Source: Pirellulales bacterium (GTDB lineage: Bacteria > Planctomycetota > Planctomycetia > Pirellulales > JAEUIK01). Taken from it: a stretch of 64,000 nt of DNA. Below the pieces are notes generated by a model. The model saw nothing but the letters and a program-made list of their open reading frames with translations, was not told where the DNA came from and did no database searches. Where the stretch lies: positions 1 to 64,000 of the forward strand of contig JAHBXR010000017.1 in NCBI GenBank assembly GCA_019636335.1, in the 5' to 3' direction. The position numbers were made by a program, and so were the translations under genes. Positions 9,544 to 17,783 of the stretch are shown here, piece by piece (within the stretch, counting starts at the first letter, position 1; each line of letters starts with the position of its first letter).

Positions 9544-11274
9544 TTGTCGGCGCGACCCAGAATCCTGTTCGTTCGTGACAACCACGAGCGCGATGAAAAG
9601 CTCCTGGCACAGTGGGGCGACTCGGTCGAGGTCGTCTCAGTGCAGAGCATCGTCCGCGCGCTAGCGCGATTGGTGCGCGAGCCGTTCGACGGGGTTTTCG
9701 TCGGGTCCGAACACCTCAAAGAGGCGTTCGACATCGGCAAGCTGTTGCAGAACGAGAAGATTCTCGAAGGCATGCCGGATGGCATCCTGCTGCTCGACAG
9801 CGACAACACGATCATCTGGGGGAACGGTCGCCTCCGCGAATGGAGCGGCCAGCCCACGGTCGTGGGCGTCAACTTCTACAGCGTCTTGGGCAGTCCCGAG
9901 ATCCTGGGCCCCGACTTCTGTCCCTTCCACACCGCGATGGCCACCGGCATGCCTAGCAGCACCACGCTGCGCGCCGGCGAACATCGTTACTACCACATCC
10001 ACGCCACCCCGCTCTGCGAGGGGGGGGACCTGCCGAGTCATCTGATCGTCACGGTGCGCGACGTTACCGAACAGACGCTGCAGCAGCAGAAGCTGGCGGC
10101 CATTCACCAGGCCGGCATCGAGTTGGCCAACCTCACGCCCGACGAGCTCTTCCAGATGTCGGTCGAGGAACGCATCGAGCTGTTGAAGTCGAATATCCTG
10201 CACTACACGAAGGACCTGCTCAACTTCGATGTGGTCGAGATTCGCCTGCTCGACGTCAAGACGGGGCGCCTCGAACCGCTGCTGGCCGTGGGCATCGAGC
10301 CCGAGGCCGCCCAGCGCGATCTGTTCGCCAAACCGCAGAACAACGGCGTGACCGGGTTCGTGGCGGCCACCGGCAAGAGCTATCTCTGCGAAGACACGAC
10401 CCAGGACCCGCTCTACCTCGAAGGGGCCAAGGGAGCCAAAAGCTCGCTCACCGTGCCGCTGATGCTGCACGACGAGGTGATCGGCACGTTCAATGTCGAG
10501 AGCCCCGAGCCGCGGGCCTTCTCGGAAAGCGACCTGCAGTTCCTCGAGCTCTTTACCCGCGATGTCGCGCTGGCCCTGAACACGCTCGAGCTGCTGGTGG
10601 CCGAAAAGGCCAGCACCGCGGCCGAGAGCGTTGAGGCGATTCACAGCGCCGTCGCACTGCCGGTCGACGACATCTTGAACGATGCCGTCAGCGTCATGGA
10701 ACGCTACATCGGGCACGAGCCCGAGGTGGTGGAGCGTCTGCAGCGCATCTTGCGGAACGCGCGCGACATCAAGACGGTGATCCAGACCGTCGGCCAGAAG
10801 ATGGCCCCCACGGTGGCGCATCCCCAGGCCTTGCAACCGGTCGACCGGCCGAAGCTGCGTGGCCGGCAGGTACTGGTGGCCGACGCGGACGATTCGGTCC
10901 GTAGCGCGGCGCATGCCCTGCTCGAACGCTATGGCTGCATCGTCGAAACCGCCCACGACGGGGGCGAGGCCATTTACATGGTCCGCAACACCCTCGCCGA
11001 TGGCGGCTACGACGTCATCATCGCCGACATTCGGCTGCCCGACATGTCGGGCTACGATTTCATGTTGCGGCTGCAGCAGATCGTCGATCCGGTGCCCTTG
11101 GTCCTGATGACGGGCTTCGGCTATGATCCCGGGCATTCGATCGTCAAGGCGCGTCAGGCCGGCTTGCAGGCGGTGCTTTACAAGCCGTTCCGCCTCGACC
11201 AACTGCTCGACACCGTCGAACAGGTCGTCAGCTCGACGGGCGAGTCGCGGCGCCAGCAAGAGCCCGTGCGTTAG
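9544..11274 (+). CDS. PAS-GAF-receiver signalling protein without kinase domain
   Basis: A 576-residue cytoplasmic signalling protein. Residues 1-60 look like a degenerate receiver fold, then PAS (about 75-185), GAF (about 195-365, NGVTGFVAATGKSYLCED), a linker helix region, and a C-terminal receiver (about 440-565) with Asp495 in IADIRLPDMSG and the Lys in LYKPFRLD. The usual acidic pair is VADADDS. There is no histidine kinase, GGDEF or DNA-binding output, so it may relay through its receiver or act as a scaffold. The start is TTG at 9544, with GGAG at 9533-9536. The nearby ATG at 9531 is in another frame. Confidence 0.85.
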   Translation: MSARPRILFVRDNHERDEKLLAQWGDSVEVVSVQSIVRALARLVREPFDGVFVGSEHLKEAFDIGKLLQNEKILEGMPDGILLLDSDNTIIWGNGRLREWSGQPTVVGVNFYSVLGSPEILGPDFCPFHTAMATGMPSSTTLRAGEHRYYHIHATPLCEGGDLPSHLIVTVRDVTEQTLQQQKLAAIHQAGIELANLTPDELFQMSVEERIELLKSNILHYTKDLLNFDVVEIRLLDVKTGRLEPLLAVGIEPEAAQRDLFAKPQNNGVTGFVAATGKSYLCEDTTQDPLYLEGAKGAKSSLTVPLMLHDEVIGTFNVESPEPRAFSESDLQFLELFTRDVALALNTLELLVAEKASTAAESVEAIHSAVALPVDDILNDAVSVMERYIGHEPEVVERLQRILRNARDIKTVIQTVGQKMAPTVAHPQALQPVDRPKLRGRQVLVADADDSVRSAAHALLERYGCIVETAHDGGEAIYMVRNTLADGGYDVIIADIRLPDMSGYDFMLRLQQIVDPVPLVLMTGFGYDPGHSIVKARQAGLQAVLYKPFRLDQLLDTVEQVVSSTGESRRQQEPVR

Positions 11275-11352
11275 GCTCGCCGGCTGCCCCCCGTTGCCCT
11301 GATCGATCGGCCGTCGCTCGTGGGCATTCCCGTCTGACAAGAGAAGGCCGGC

Positions 11353-12609
11353 ATGCAGACCCTGCTCGTTGATCTCCTGCTGGCGCTGCTGGCGCTCTTC
11401 GGACACGCGGCTCTGTGGATCACGTTGGTCAACAACGTCCACGCCACGATGATGCCCCGGCCGCTGATCAAGTACATCTCGCACGTCGCGCTGGCGCTGT
11501 GCGTGGGACTGCCGCTGTACTTCACCTGGTGGTACGCGCTGCACGGCACGACCGACTCGTCGTGGACCACCTGGGCGTCGCTGCCTGCTCCGCTGCTCGT
11601 TTATGGCACTTGTACCGCCCTGATCGGCGCGGGGCCGGCCTCCTGGTGGCTCGTTCAACGTCTCACCGCGCGTCCCCCCGCTGCCCTTCGTTCCGAACGG
11701 GGCACGCGGCACAATATCGTCGAACAACTCGGTTACAAGCCTTTGGCAGGCAGCCGCGCGGCGCAGTTCATCGCCCATCTGCCCGGGAACGACATCTTCA
11801 ATCTCGAAGTCACCGAAAAGGTGATCGAGCACCCTCGACTCCCGCCGCAGTTGCACGGCTTGTCGATCGCCCACCTGACCGACCTGCATTTCGTGGGCAC
11901 CATCGGCCGCGCTTACTACGATGAAGTCGTACGGTTGGCCAACGATCTCGACGTCGACTTCGTGGCCGTCACGGGAGACCTGGTCGACGAGGCCGAGTAC
12001 ATCGATTGGATTCCAGAAACGCTGGGCCGGCTCGAGTCGCGCCACGGCACCTTTGTCGTGCTGGGCAATCACGACCTGAAGGTCAAACATCACCTGGGTC
12101 GCTTACGCCAGACGATCGACGACGCGGGGTTGATTTACCTCGGCGGTCGCTCGCAGGTACTCACCTGTGGCGAGGGAGAGATCCTGCTGGCCGGCAACGA
12201 GCTGCCCTGGTTCGCGCCGGCAGCCGATCCGCGCAGCTTTCCGGCCGAGAGCACTGCCGGCCGCCGTTTCCGCCTGCTGCTGTCCCACTCGCCCGATCAG
12301 TATGCCTGGGCGCGGCGGCACGATTTCGACCTGATGCTGGCCGGACACAATCACGGCGGGCAATTCCGCCTGCCCGTGATTGGACCCATCCTGGCGCCCA
12401 GCCATTACGGCGTGCGCTACGCCTCGGGCGTGTTCCACGAACCGCCGACGGTGTTGCACGTGGCCCGCGGCATCTCGGCGCAACAGCCGGCGCGTTTCAA
12501 TTGCTCGCCCGAGATCACACGGCTCGTGCTGCATTGTGCGGCCTCGCACGTGCCGAGCGCCGCCGTGGATGCGACCGAGCGTCATCCGGCGTTGGCCGAT
12601 CGAGTCTGA
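11353..12609 (+). CDS. Membrane-anchored metallophosphoesterase
   Basis: A 418-residue calcineurin-like phosphoesterase with about three N-terminal membrane helices (roughly 5-26, 44-63, 78-98) and a catalytic domain from about 168. Metal ligands are visible in order: Asp177 and His179 (TDLHF), GDLVDEAE, GNHDLK, LLLSHSPD and GHNHGGQ. The architecture resembles YkuE/YaeI-type phosphoesterases, several of which act on lipid substrates, but the substrate is unknown here. AGAAGG lies upstream of the ATG. The gene follows the PAS-GAF-receiver gene by 78 bases and may be co-transcribed. It converges with the methyltransferase gene. Confidence 0.88.
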   Translation: MQTLLVDLLLALLALFGHAALWITLVNNVHATMMPRPLIKYISHVALALCVGLPLYFTWWYALHGTTDSSWTTWASLPAPLLVYGTCTALIGAGPASWWLVQRLTARPPAALRSERGTRHNIVEQLGYKPLAGSRAAQFIAHLPGNDIFNLEVTEKVIEHPRLPPQLHGLSIAHLTDLHFVGTIGRAYYDEVVRLANDLDVDFVAVTGDLVDEAEYIDWIPETLGRLESRHGTFVVLGNHDLKVKHHLGRLRQTIDDAGLIYLGGRSQVLTCGEGEILLAGNELPWFAPAADPRSFPAESTAGRRFRLLLSHSPDQYAWARRHDFDLMLAGHNHGGQFRLPVIGPILAPSHYGVRYASGVFHEPPTVLHVARGISAQQPARFNCSPEITRLVLHCAASHVPSAAVDATERHPALADRV

Positions 12610-12634
12610 TCCGCGAGAAGAATACGCCGCTCGT

Positions 12635-13375
12635 TCAGGCCCGCTTCTCGATCTCTACGCAGATGCCTCCCGCGCGGAAGACTTTGTGCATGGTCGAGAA
12701 CCAGAGCTCTTTCTTCCAGACCAGCCCCAGCGCTTCACTGGTCTGGAACAACTCGCGACGGTTGTACGTGCGGCATCGCCAGAGTCGGCTCGTCCAGGCG
12801 CCGCCGAAGCTGTCCTCGGTGGTGAGCAAGAGCATTTTCGCGCCGGGCGCCATGACGCGCGACAATTCGGCCAGACCCGTGCGCGGATCGGGCACGTGCT
12901 CGAGCACGTAACCGCAGGTCACGCAATCGAACGTCGCGTCGGCAAAGGGCAACTGCGTCAGATCGGCCGTGGTGAAGCGCGGCCGGTGGCTGTGCAATCG
13001 CTGTCGCGCGCGTCGCAGCATCTCGCTCGAGAGATCGACGGCCGTGATCTCGGCGTCGCGGTCGGCGTACTTCAACAAGTGCCGGACAATCTGGCCGGCG
13101 CCACTGCCGACGTCGAGGATGTTCTTCGCCCCACGCAGGTCGAAGCGCCGTTCGCGCAACAAACGCTCGCCCAAGGGGACGTGCAGCGACAGCATGCTGG
13201 CCGTTGCCAGGAGCGCTCCCTGCGGACCGTCGTACACGTTGCGCACGCGGTCGCGATATTCGCGAAAACTGACCTTGCGAATGAGGTCGTTCTCGACGAA
13301 TCGATTCAGCGCCTTGAGAGGCTTGTCGGGCCGGGCAGTCCGTTGGGCACGCGGAGCACGAGAGTTGGTCTTCAT
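12635..13375 (-). CDS. SAM-dependent class I methyltransferase
   Basis: A 246-residue methyltransferase of the UbiE/Methyltransf_11 type. Motif I is ILDVGSGAGQ, the acidic loop is AVDLSSEM, and post-motifs are LTQLPFADATFDCVTCGYVL and EHVPDPRTGL. The substrate is not deducible. A possible upstream start at 13390 adds five residues; I prefer the ATG at 13375, which has AGGA about 7 bases upstream. The gene is isolated between a convergent phosphoesterase and the BatA-like operon. Confidence 0.87.
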   Translation of the reverse strand: MKTNSRAPRAQRTARPDKPLKALNRFVENDLIRKVSFREYRDRVRNVYDGPQGALLATASMLSLHVPLGERLLRERRFDLRGAKNILDVGSGAGQIVRHLLKYADRDAEITAVDLSSEMLRRARQRLHSHRPRFTTADLTQLPFADATFDCVTCGYVLEHVPDPRTGLAELSRVMAPGAKMLLLTTEDSFGGAWTSRLWRCRTYNRRELFQTSEALGLVWKKELWFSTMHKVFRAGGICVEIEKRA

Positions 13376-13537
13376 CGGCGATCCTGACAAGACCGCGAGC
13401 GCGCCCGACGTGACGGCGGAAGCGCGAGCGCGCGATTCGTGTGGCGTTGGCGGGAGGATATCGCTGCCCCGGCGTGCGTGCGAAAGCCACGCGGAAGGGC
13501 CCGACGCGTTACCTGTCGTGCGAGTGCGAGCGCGACA

Positions 13538-15496
13538 CTACAGATAGACGCGACGATTGTAGATATACCACTCGACCAACAACACTGCCAGGGCCGCTAG
13601 CAGCAGGAACCGCCAGCCAGATTGCCGCACGGGCTGAGGGCCGGTCGACCCCTCGACTTTAGTCTGGCCGATGCGTATCGCGTCGTCGGGCCGCGACCGG
13701 ATGTCGCTCTCCGCGGCATCGAACAGGTTCACGGCGAAGCGGCGCACCAACTGCTCGCCAGCGAAGACTTTGTAAAGCCCCTGTTCTGCCGTTCCGGCAA
13801 AGTCGAACGTGTTGCGGCTGTTGCGTCGCACCTTGGTACGCCCCCCCGAAGGACTAACTACCTCGACCTGGTTGCCCGCCGTGTTGACCCGTAGCGAGAC
13901 GACCTGTCCAGGTCGCACGGCCAGGCTGGCGGCGTCCTCCGCGCGACCTCCCAGATATTCCAGCAGATTGAGCACGAAGACCGGAAAGCTGGGACGCAGG
14001 GGCCAGTTCGTGCCGATGCGTTCGCCCCCCATCAATTCGAAGCCGGTCACGACGTCCTGGTACGCCTCGCGCGGCGCGATCATCAGCAAGGGGCCACGGT
14101 CGCTGTCGATCAGCGAGACCGCCCCTGGCGGCGCCGTCAGAGGCGCGCCTTCGCGAAACAGCACTTCTCCCATCTCGACGAACTGCATCAACGGGTGCGT
14201 GCGCTCGAGGTCGATCAACTGCGGAACGTCGACCTTCTCGGCGGCGCTCCAGCCAGGCGCGGGGGGCAGGCGGCCGATCCACCAGGTATTCGCCTGGGGC
14301 ATTTCGCGCGGCGCGCAACGATCGTAGATCATCAAGTCGTACTCACCCCCCGCCGCACGGCTACGGTACTCCGCCGTCTCGAGATACGACGGCGGTTGGA
14401 CGGTCACTTCCGCCAACTCCCTCGCCCGCTCCGTCCGCAAGGCCAATTCGAGTGGTTGATCGCCCGAGGTCATGCACAACACGCGCGCGCGCCGCGGCGG
14501 ATCGAGCGGCGACCAGGCGCGATTGTCGGCGGCCAGGTCGTCGGCGGTCTCGATCCGCAGTTCGAGATCGGCCGATGCAAGGTCCTCGAGATTGAACTCG
14601 ACCCCCCCTTCTCCATCGGCGGCCAGATCGATCTGGTCGGCGTCGATCAACTCGCCATTGAGATAAAGCCCGATCGAAGCCTGTGCCCGTTCGGCGCCGA
14701 AGTTTTCGATCCGCGCAAAGGCCTGCAATCGCTCGGCGTTCTCTTCCTGCCGCGTCACCTGGAAGGCCGACACGGCGAGATTGTGCGCGCTGCGCCCGCC
14801 GATCGGGATGAAGGTCGTTGCCAACCCACTCAGCGCCGAATCGGTGATGTCCGGAAACTTGCCATCGCTGAAGATCAACACCTGGGCCAGCGCCGGCTTG
14901 GGAGCGTCGGTGGCCTCGCTATCGGTACCGCCGCCGGGATTCGCCAGCCCGGCCGCCAGCCGCAACGCCCCGCTCAACGAAGTGGTTTGCTGCGTCGGAC
15001 GAATCGCGGCGACGCTTTCGCGCAGTTCTTGTCGGTTGCTGGTAAATGGCTGCACCAGATGAGGCGTGTCGGCAAAGCTGATCACGAGCGCCACGTCGGT
15101 CGACTTCATCTGTTCGACGAGCGCCAGCACCTGTCGCTTGGCTTCTTCGAGACGCGACGGAGCGACATCGGTGGCCGACATGCTGGCCGAGTTGTCGATG
15201 AGAAAGATGAACCGATCGCCGACCAGTTGCGTGCCGCGCCACGAGGGCGAAAACAGCGCCAGAATGACCAGCGCCACGAGCAACAGTTGCAGCAACAGCA
15301 GGATGCTGCGACGCAGGCGTTGCCAGAAGCTGTTGACGTGGAGATCCTCGATCGCGCGGTGCCAGAGATAGGTGCTTGGCACGACGAGCGGCTGACGCTT
15401 CAGCTTCAGAAAATAGAGGGCGACGATCGCCGGCGGCACGAGCGCCAGGATCGTCCACTGCCACCACGAGAGCATGCTCGTCCATTCGGGCCACAT
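13538..15496 (-). CDS. BatA-like membrane protein with vWA domain
   Basis: A 652-residue inner-membrane protein. It begins with a BatA-type N-terminal region (about 1-85) carrying two membrane helices, then a von Willebrand A domain (about 92-260) with the MIDAS motif DNSASMS. A long beta-rich periplasmic-type region follows, then a final membrane helix (LLLAALAVLLVEWYIY). It is the third gene of a MoxR-DUF58-BatA operon and overlaps the DUF58 stop as TGATG. Such operons are thought to act with the MoxR ATPase as chaperone-like machinery for envelope metalloproteins or stress resistance; the client is unknown. Confidence 0.87.
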   Translation of the reverse strand: MWPEWTSMLSWWQWTILALVPPAIVALYFLKLKRQPLVVPSTYLWHRAIEDLHVNSFWQRLRRSILLLLQLLLVALVILALFSPSWRGTQLVGDRFIFLIDNSASMSATDVAPSRLEEAKRQVLALVEQMKSTDVALVISFADTPHLVQPFTSNRQELRESVAAIRPTQQTTSLSGALRLAAGLANPGGGTDSEATDAPKPALAQVLIFSDGKFPDITDSALSGLATTFIPIGGRSAHNLAVSAFQVTRQEENAERLQAFARIENFGAERAQASIGLYLNGELIDADQIDLAADGEGGVEFNLEDLASADLELRIETADDLAADNRAWSPLDPPRRARVLCMTSGDQPLELALRTERARELAEVTVQPPSYLETAEYRSRAAGGEYDLMIYDRCAPREMPQANTWWIGRLPPAPGWSAAEKVDVPQLIDLERTHPLMQFVEMGEVLFREGAPLTAPPGAVSLIDSDRGPLLMIAPREAYQDVVTGFELMGGERIGTNWPLRPSFPVFVLNLLEYLGGRAEDAASLAVRPGQVVSLRVNTAGNQVEVVSPSGGRTKVRRNSRNTFDFAGTAEQGLYKVFAGEQLVRRFAVNLFDAAESDIRSRPDDAIRIGQTKVEGSTGPQPVRQSGWRFLLLAALAVLLVEWYIYNRRVYL

Positions 15497-16407
15497 CAGC
15501 GCACCAATCCTCGCTGCCGCAGATAGCCCGTAATCAACTGCTCGAACGGTTGTTCGGTGCTGGCCAGCAGATGGGTCATGCCGCGGCGCGTGCAGTAGTC
15601 GCGCACGCCGGCCACGAATGCCGCGAGCGTCTGTTCGTATCGTTTGAGCAGCGGCGCGCTGATGGTCAGTTCGGCCCGATCGTCGTCTTCGCTATCGACG
15701 AGCTGCAGATCGCCCTTCAAGTCGGGCTTCAACTCTTCGGCCGCCAGGATCTGGATCACGTAGACGTCCATTTGTTGCGCCACGAGCAGGCGCAGCGCGC
15801 GTTCGTAACCCGCCTTGTCCAGCAGATCGGAGACGATGACCAGGATGCCCTTGCCTGGGTTGCGCAGGCAGAAATTGCGCACGCCGGTGGCGAGATCCGT
15901 GGCGCCTCCCGGCTCCAGCTTGTTCAGGTAGTCGAGCAGACGCCACAAGCTGGCCCGCCCCCGCCATACCGGCCCGCGCTGACCGGCGGGCTGCGAAAAG
16001 GTCTCCACGCGAATCCGGTCGGAGTGCGTCAGGCCGATGAAGCCGAGCGCGGCGGCGACACGTTTCGCATAGTCGAGCTTCGAAGGCGCGCCGAAATCCA
16101 TCGAGGCACTCGTGTCGAGCAACATATAGAAGTGCAGATCCTCCTCTTCGAGGAACATCTTGAGAAACATGCGGTCGAGCCGCGCGTAGGTATTCCAGTC
16201 GATAAAGCGGAGATCGTCTCCCGCCACGTAGTTGCGGAAATCGGCGAACTCGACACTCTGCCCTTTCCGCTTGCTGCGGCGTTCTCCCTTCATGCGGCCG
16301 CGAAAGATCTTCCGCGTGACCAGCTCCAACTGCTCGAGCCGCGCGAGAAACTCGGGGCTCAACAGCGACAATTCGGCCGAAGGATCGACAGGAGAGGCAG
16401 AAGACAT
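15496..16407 (-). CDS. DUF58 domain protein
   Basis: A 303-residue DUF58 protein with a vWA-like fold. The diagnostic block DFRNYVAGDDLRFIDWN precedes LLDTSASMDFG, a MIDAS-like motif. It sits between MoxR and the BatA-like gene, and its stop overlaps the next start by one base, so the two are translationally coupled. DUF58 proteins are typical partners of MoxR AAA+ ATPases. No membrane helix is apparent in this copy. Confidence 0.9.
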   Translation of the reverse strand: MSSASPVDPSAELSLLSPEFLARLEQLELVTRKIFRGRMKGERRSKRKGQSVEFADFRNYVAGDDLRFIDWNTYARLDRMFLKMFLEEEDLHFYMLLDTSASMDFGAPSKLDYAKRVAAALGFIGLTHSDRIRVETFSQPAGQRGPVWRGRASLWRLLDYLNKLEPGGATDLATGVRNFCLRNPGKGILVIVSDLLDKAGYERALRLLVAQQMDVYVIQILAAEELKPDLKGDLQLVDSEDDDRAELTISAPLLKRYEQTLAAFVAGVRDYCTRRGMTHLLASTEQPFEQLITGYLRQRGLVR

Positions 16408-16418
16408 GATTCAGCCAG

Positions 16419-16489
16419 TGGCCCAGGCTGCTCGCCTGTGCTGTAGGAGCCTTTTCTTACTGTTCTGCACAGGCTGGCAGCCTGTGCCA
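16419..16489. repeat. Inverted repeat of the GGCACAGGCTGCCAGCCTGTGC type
   Basis: Two 23-base arms, 16419-16441 and 16467-16489, are near-perfect reverse complements (about 20 of 23) around a 25-base spacer, and each arm is itself partly palindromic. The block lies in the 112-base gap between moxR and the DUF58 gene. Palindromes of this type are scattered in planctomycete genomes. It could form an mRNA hairpin that tunes expression inside the operon. Confidence 0.75.
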
Positions 16490-16519
16490 CTTTTCATCTG
16501 GCCAGAAGTTGCAGCGCGG

Positions 16520-17533
16520 TTACGCGGCCTTCTCTTCCGCCTTCTCGGGAACTTGCTCGAGCAGGTCGAGCAACACGCGATCGGCCTCGATCCCCTCGGC
16601 TTGCGCCTCGAAGTTGAGCAGCACGCGGTGCCGCATCGCCGGCAAGTAGACGCGGCGCACGTCCTCGAAGCTCACATTGAAGCGGCCTTCGAGCAGCGCC
16701 CGCACCTTGGCCGCCAGGGCCATCGACTGGGCTCCGCGGGGACTCGAACCCCAACGAATGTATTGATTGGCCATCGCCGGCGCGAAGGGGCCGCCGGGAT
16801 GGGTGGCTAGCGTCAAACGCACGACGTAATCCTGCACGTGCGGCGCCAGGATCACTTCGCGCACGACCGACTGCCAGCGGCGGATCTCGGCACCATCCAT
16901 CACCTTAAGGGGCTCGATCACCTCGCCCCGCGTCGTGCGGTCGATGATGGTGGCCAACTCCTGCCTGCCGGAGTATCCCACGACCAATTTGAAGAAGAAG
17001 CGGTCGAGTTGCGCCTCGGGTAGCGGATAGGTACCCTCCTGCTCGATCGGATTCTGCGTTGCCATGACGAAGAAGGGCTGCTCCAGCTCGTAGCGCTTGC
17101 CCGCCACCGTAATGGAACCCTCCTGCATCGTCTCGAGCATGGCCGATTGCGTCTTCGGCGTGGCGCGGTTGATTTCGTCCGCCAGGCAGATCTGGGTGAA
17201 GATCGGGCCGGGTTGGAACTCGAAGAAGCGTTTCCCCTCGGGGGTCTCCATCACCATGTTCGTGCCCAGGATATCGGCCGGCATCAGGTCGGGCGTGAAC
17301 TGGATGCGAGAGAACTGCAGATCGAGCGTTTTGGCCAGCGTGCGGACGAGCAGGGTCTTGCCGAGCCCCGGCACTCCCTCGAGGAGGCAGTGTCCACCGA
17401 CAAACAGGCAAGTCAGAATGCCGTGGACGATATCGTCGTGCCCGACGATCACCCGGCCGATCTGCTCGCGTACGGTTCGATATCGTTGGGCGAACTCCTC
17501 TGCCCGACGCTGGATACTTTCGCCCATGCTCAT
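16520..17533 (-). CDS. MoxR-family AAA+ ATPase
   Basis: A 337-residue MoxR ATPase. It has Walker A GVPGLGKT, Walker B with LADEINRATPKTQSAMLETM, and sensor region MATQNPIEQEGTYPLPEAQL. It probably remodels client proteins together with the DUF58 and BatA-like products encoded next. I start at the ATG at 17533, which has an AGGA ribosome site. An upstream frame extension to 17620 is basic and proline-rich and lacks family similarity. A 112-base gap with an inverted repeat separates it from the DUF58 gene. Divergently transcribed from the Sua5 fusion gene. Confidence 0.93.
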   Translation of the reverse strand: MSMGESIQRRAEEFAQRYRTVREQIGRVIVGHDDIVHGILTCLFVGGHCLLEGVPGLGKTLLVRTLAKTLDLQFSRIQFTPDLMPADILGTNMVMETPEGKRFFEFQPGPIFTQICLADEINRATPKTQSAMLETMQEGSITVAGKRYELEQPFFVMATQNPIEQEGTYPLPEAQLDRFFFKLVVGYSGRQELATIIDRTTRGEVIEPLKVMDGAEIRRWQSVVREVILAPHVQDYVVRLTLATHPGGPFAPAMANQYIRWGSSPRGAQSMALAAKVRALLEGRFNVSFEDVRRVYLPAMRHRVLLNFEAQAEGIEADRVLLDLLEQVPEKAEEKAA

Positions 17534-17603
17534 CGTGGATTCCTGCTGCAAAACTGGCGGAGAGTAAAGCGTTTCCGAAGGTTTTCTTCCCCGGGGCGGA
17601 GAC

Positions 17604-17633
17604 TTGACCCTCGTGCGCAAGGACCAGTATAGT
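17604..17633 (+). promoter_or_regulatory. Sigma70-type promoter of the Sua5-phosphatase fusion
   Basis: TTGACC (17604-17609) and TATAGT (17628-17633) with 18-base spacing, upstream of the plus-strand sua5-rpiB pair. The predicted transcript start is near 17640, giving a leader of about 145 bases to the ATG at 17784. A GTG at 17652 would give a very short leader. Confidence 0.6.
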
Positions 17634-17783
17634 ATTTAGTTACGTCGTCGTGTGGCTCATAGTTTTCGGGCTCCTTTCGGGCGTTCGGTGGCGGAGGCAG
17701 CGCGTACGATCGTCGACCGGTTGCCCGGCAGCCGTCGCGATGGCTGGCCCGATTCTTCGTCCCCCGTTGATTGTGCTTATTCT

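Noticed and set aside
9661..12093. An 810-codon open frame on the minus strand
   Set aside because: Antisense to the PAS-GAF-receiver and phosphoesterase genes, both of which have clear catalytic motifs.
14195..15526. A 443-codon plus-strand frame
   Set aside because: Antisense to the vWA protein, whose MIDAS motif and membrane helices are clear.
16419..16489. CRISPR-like repeat array
   Set aside because: The two units are inverted, not direct, and there are only two; no cas genes anywhere in the window.
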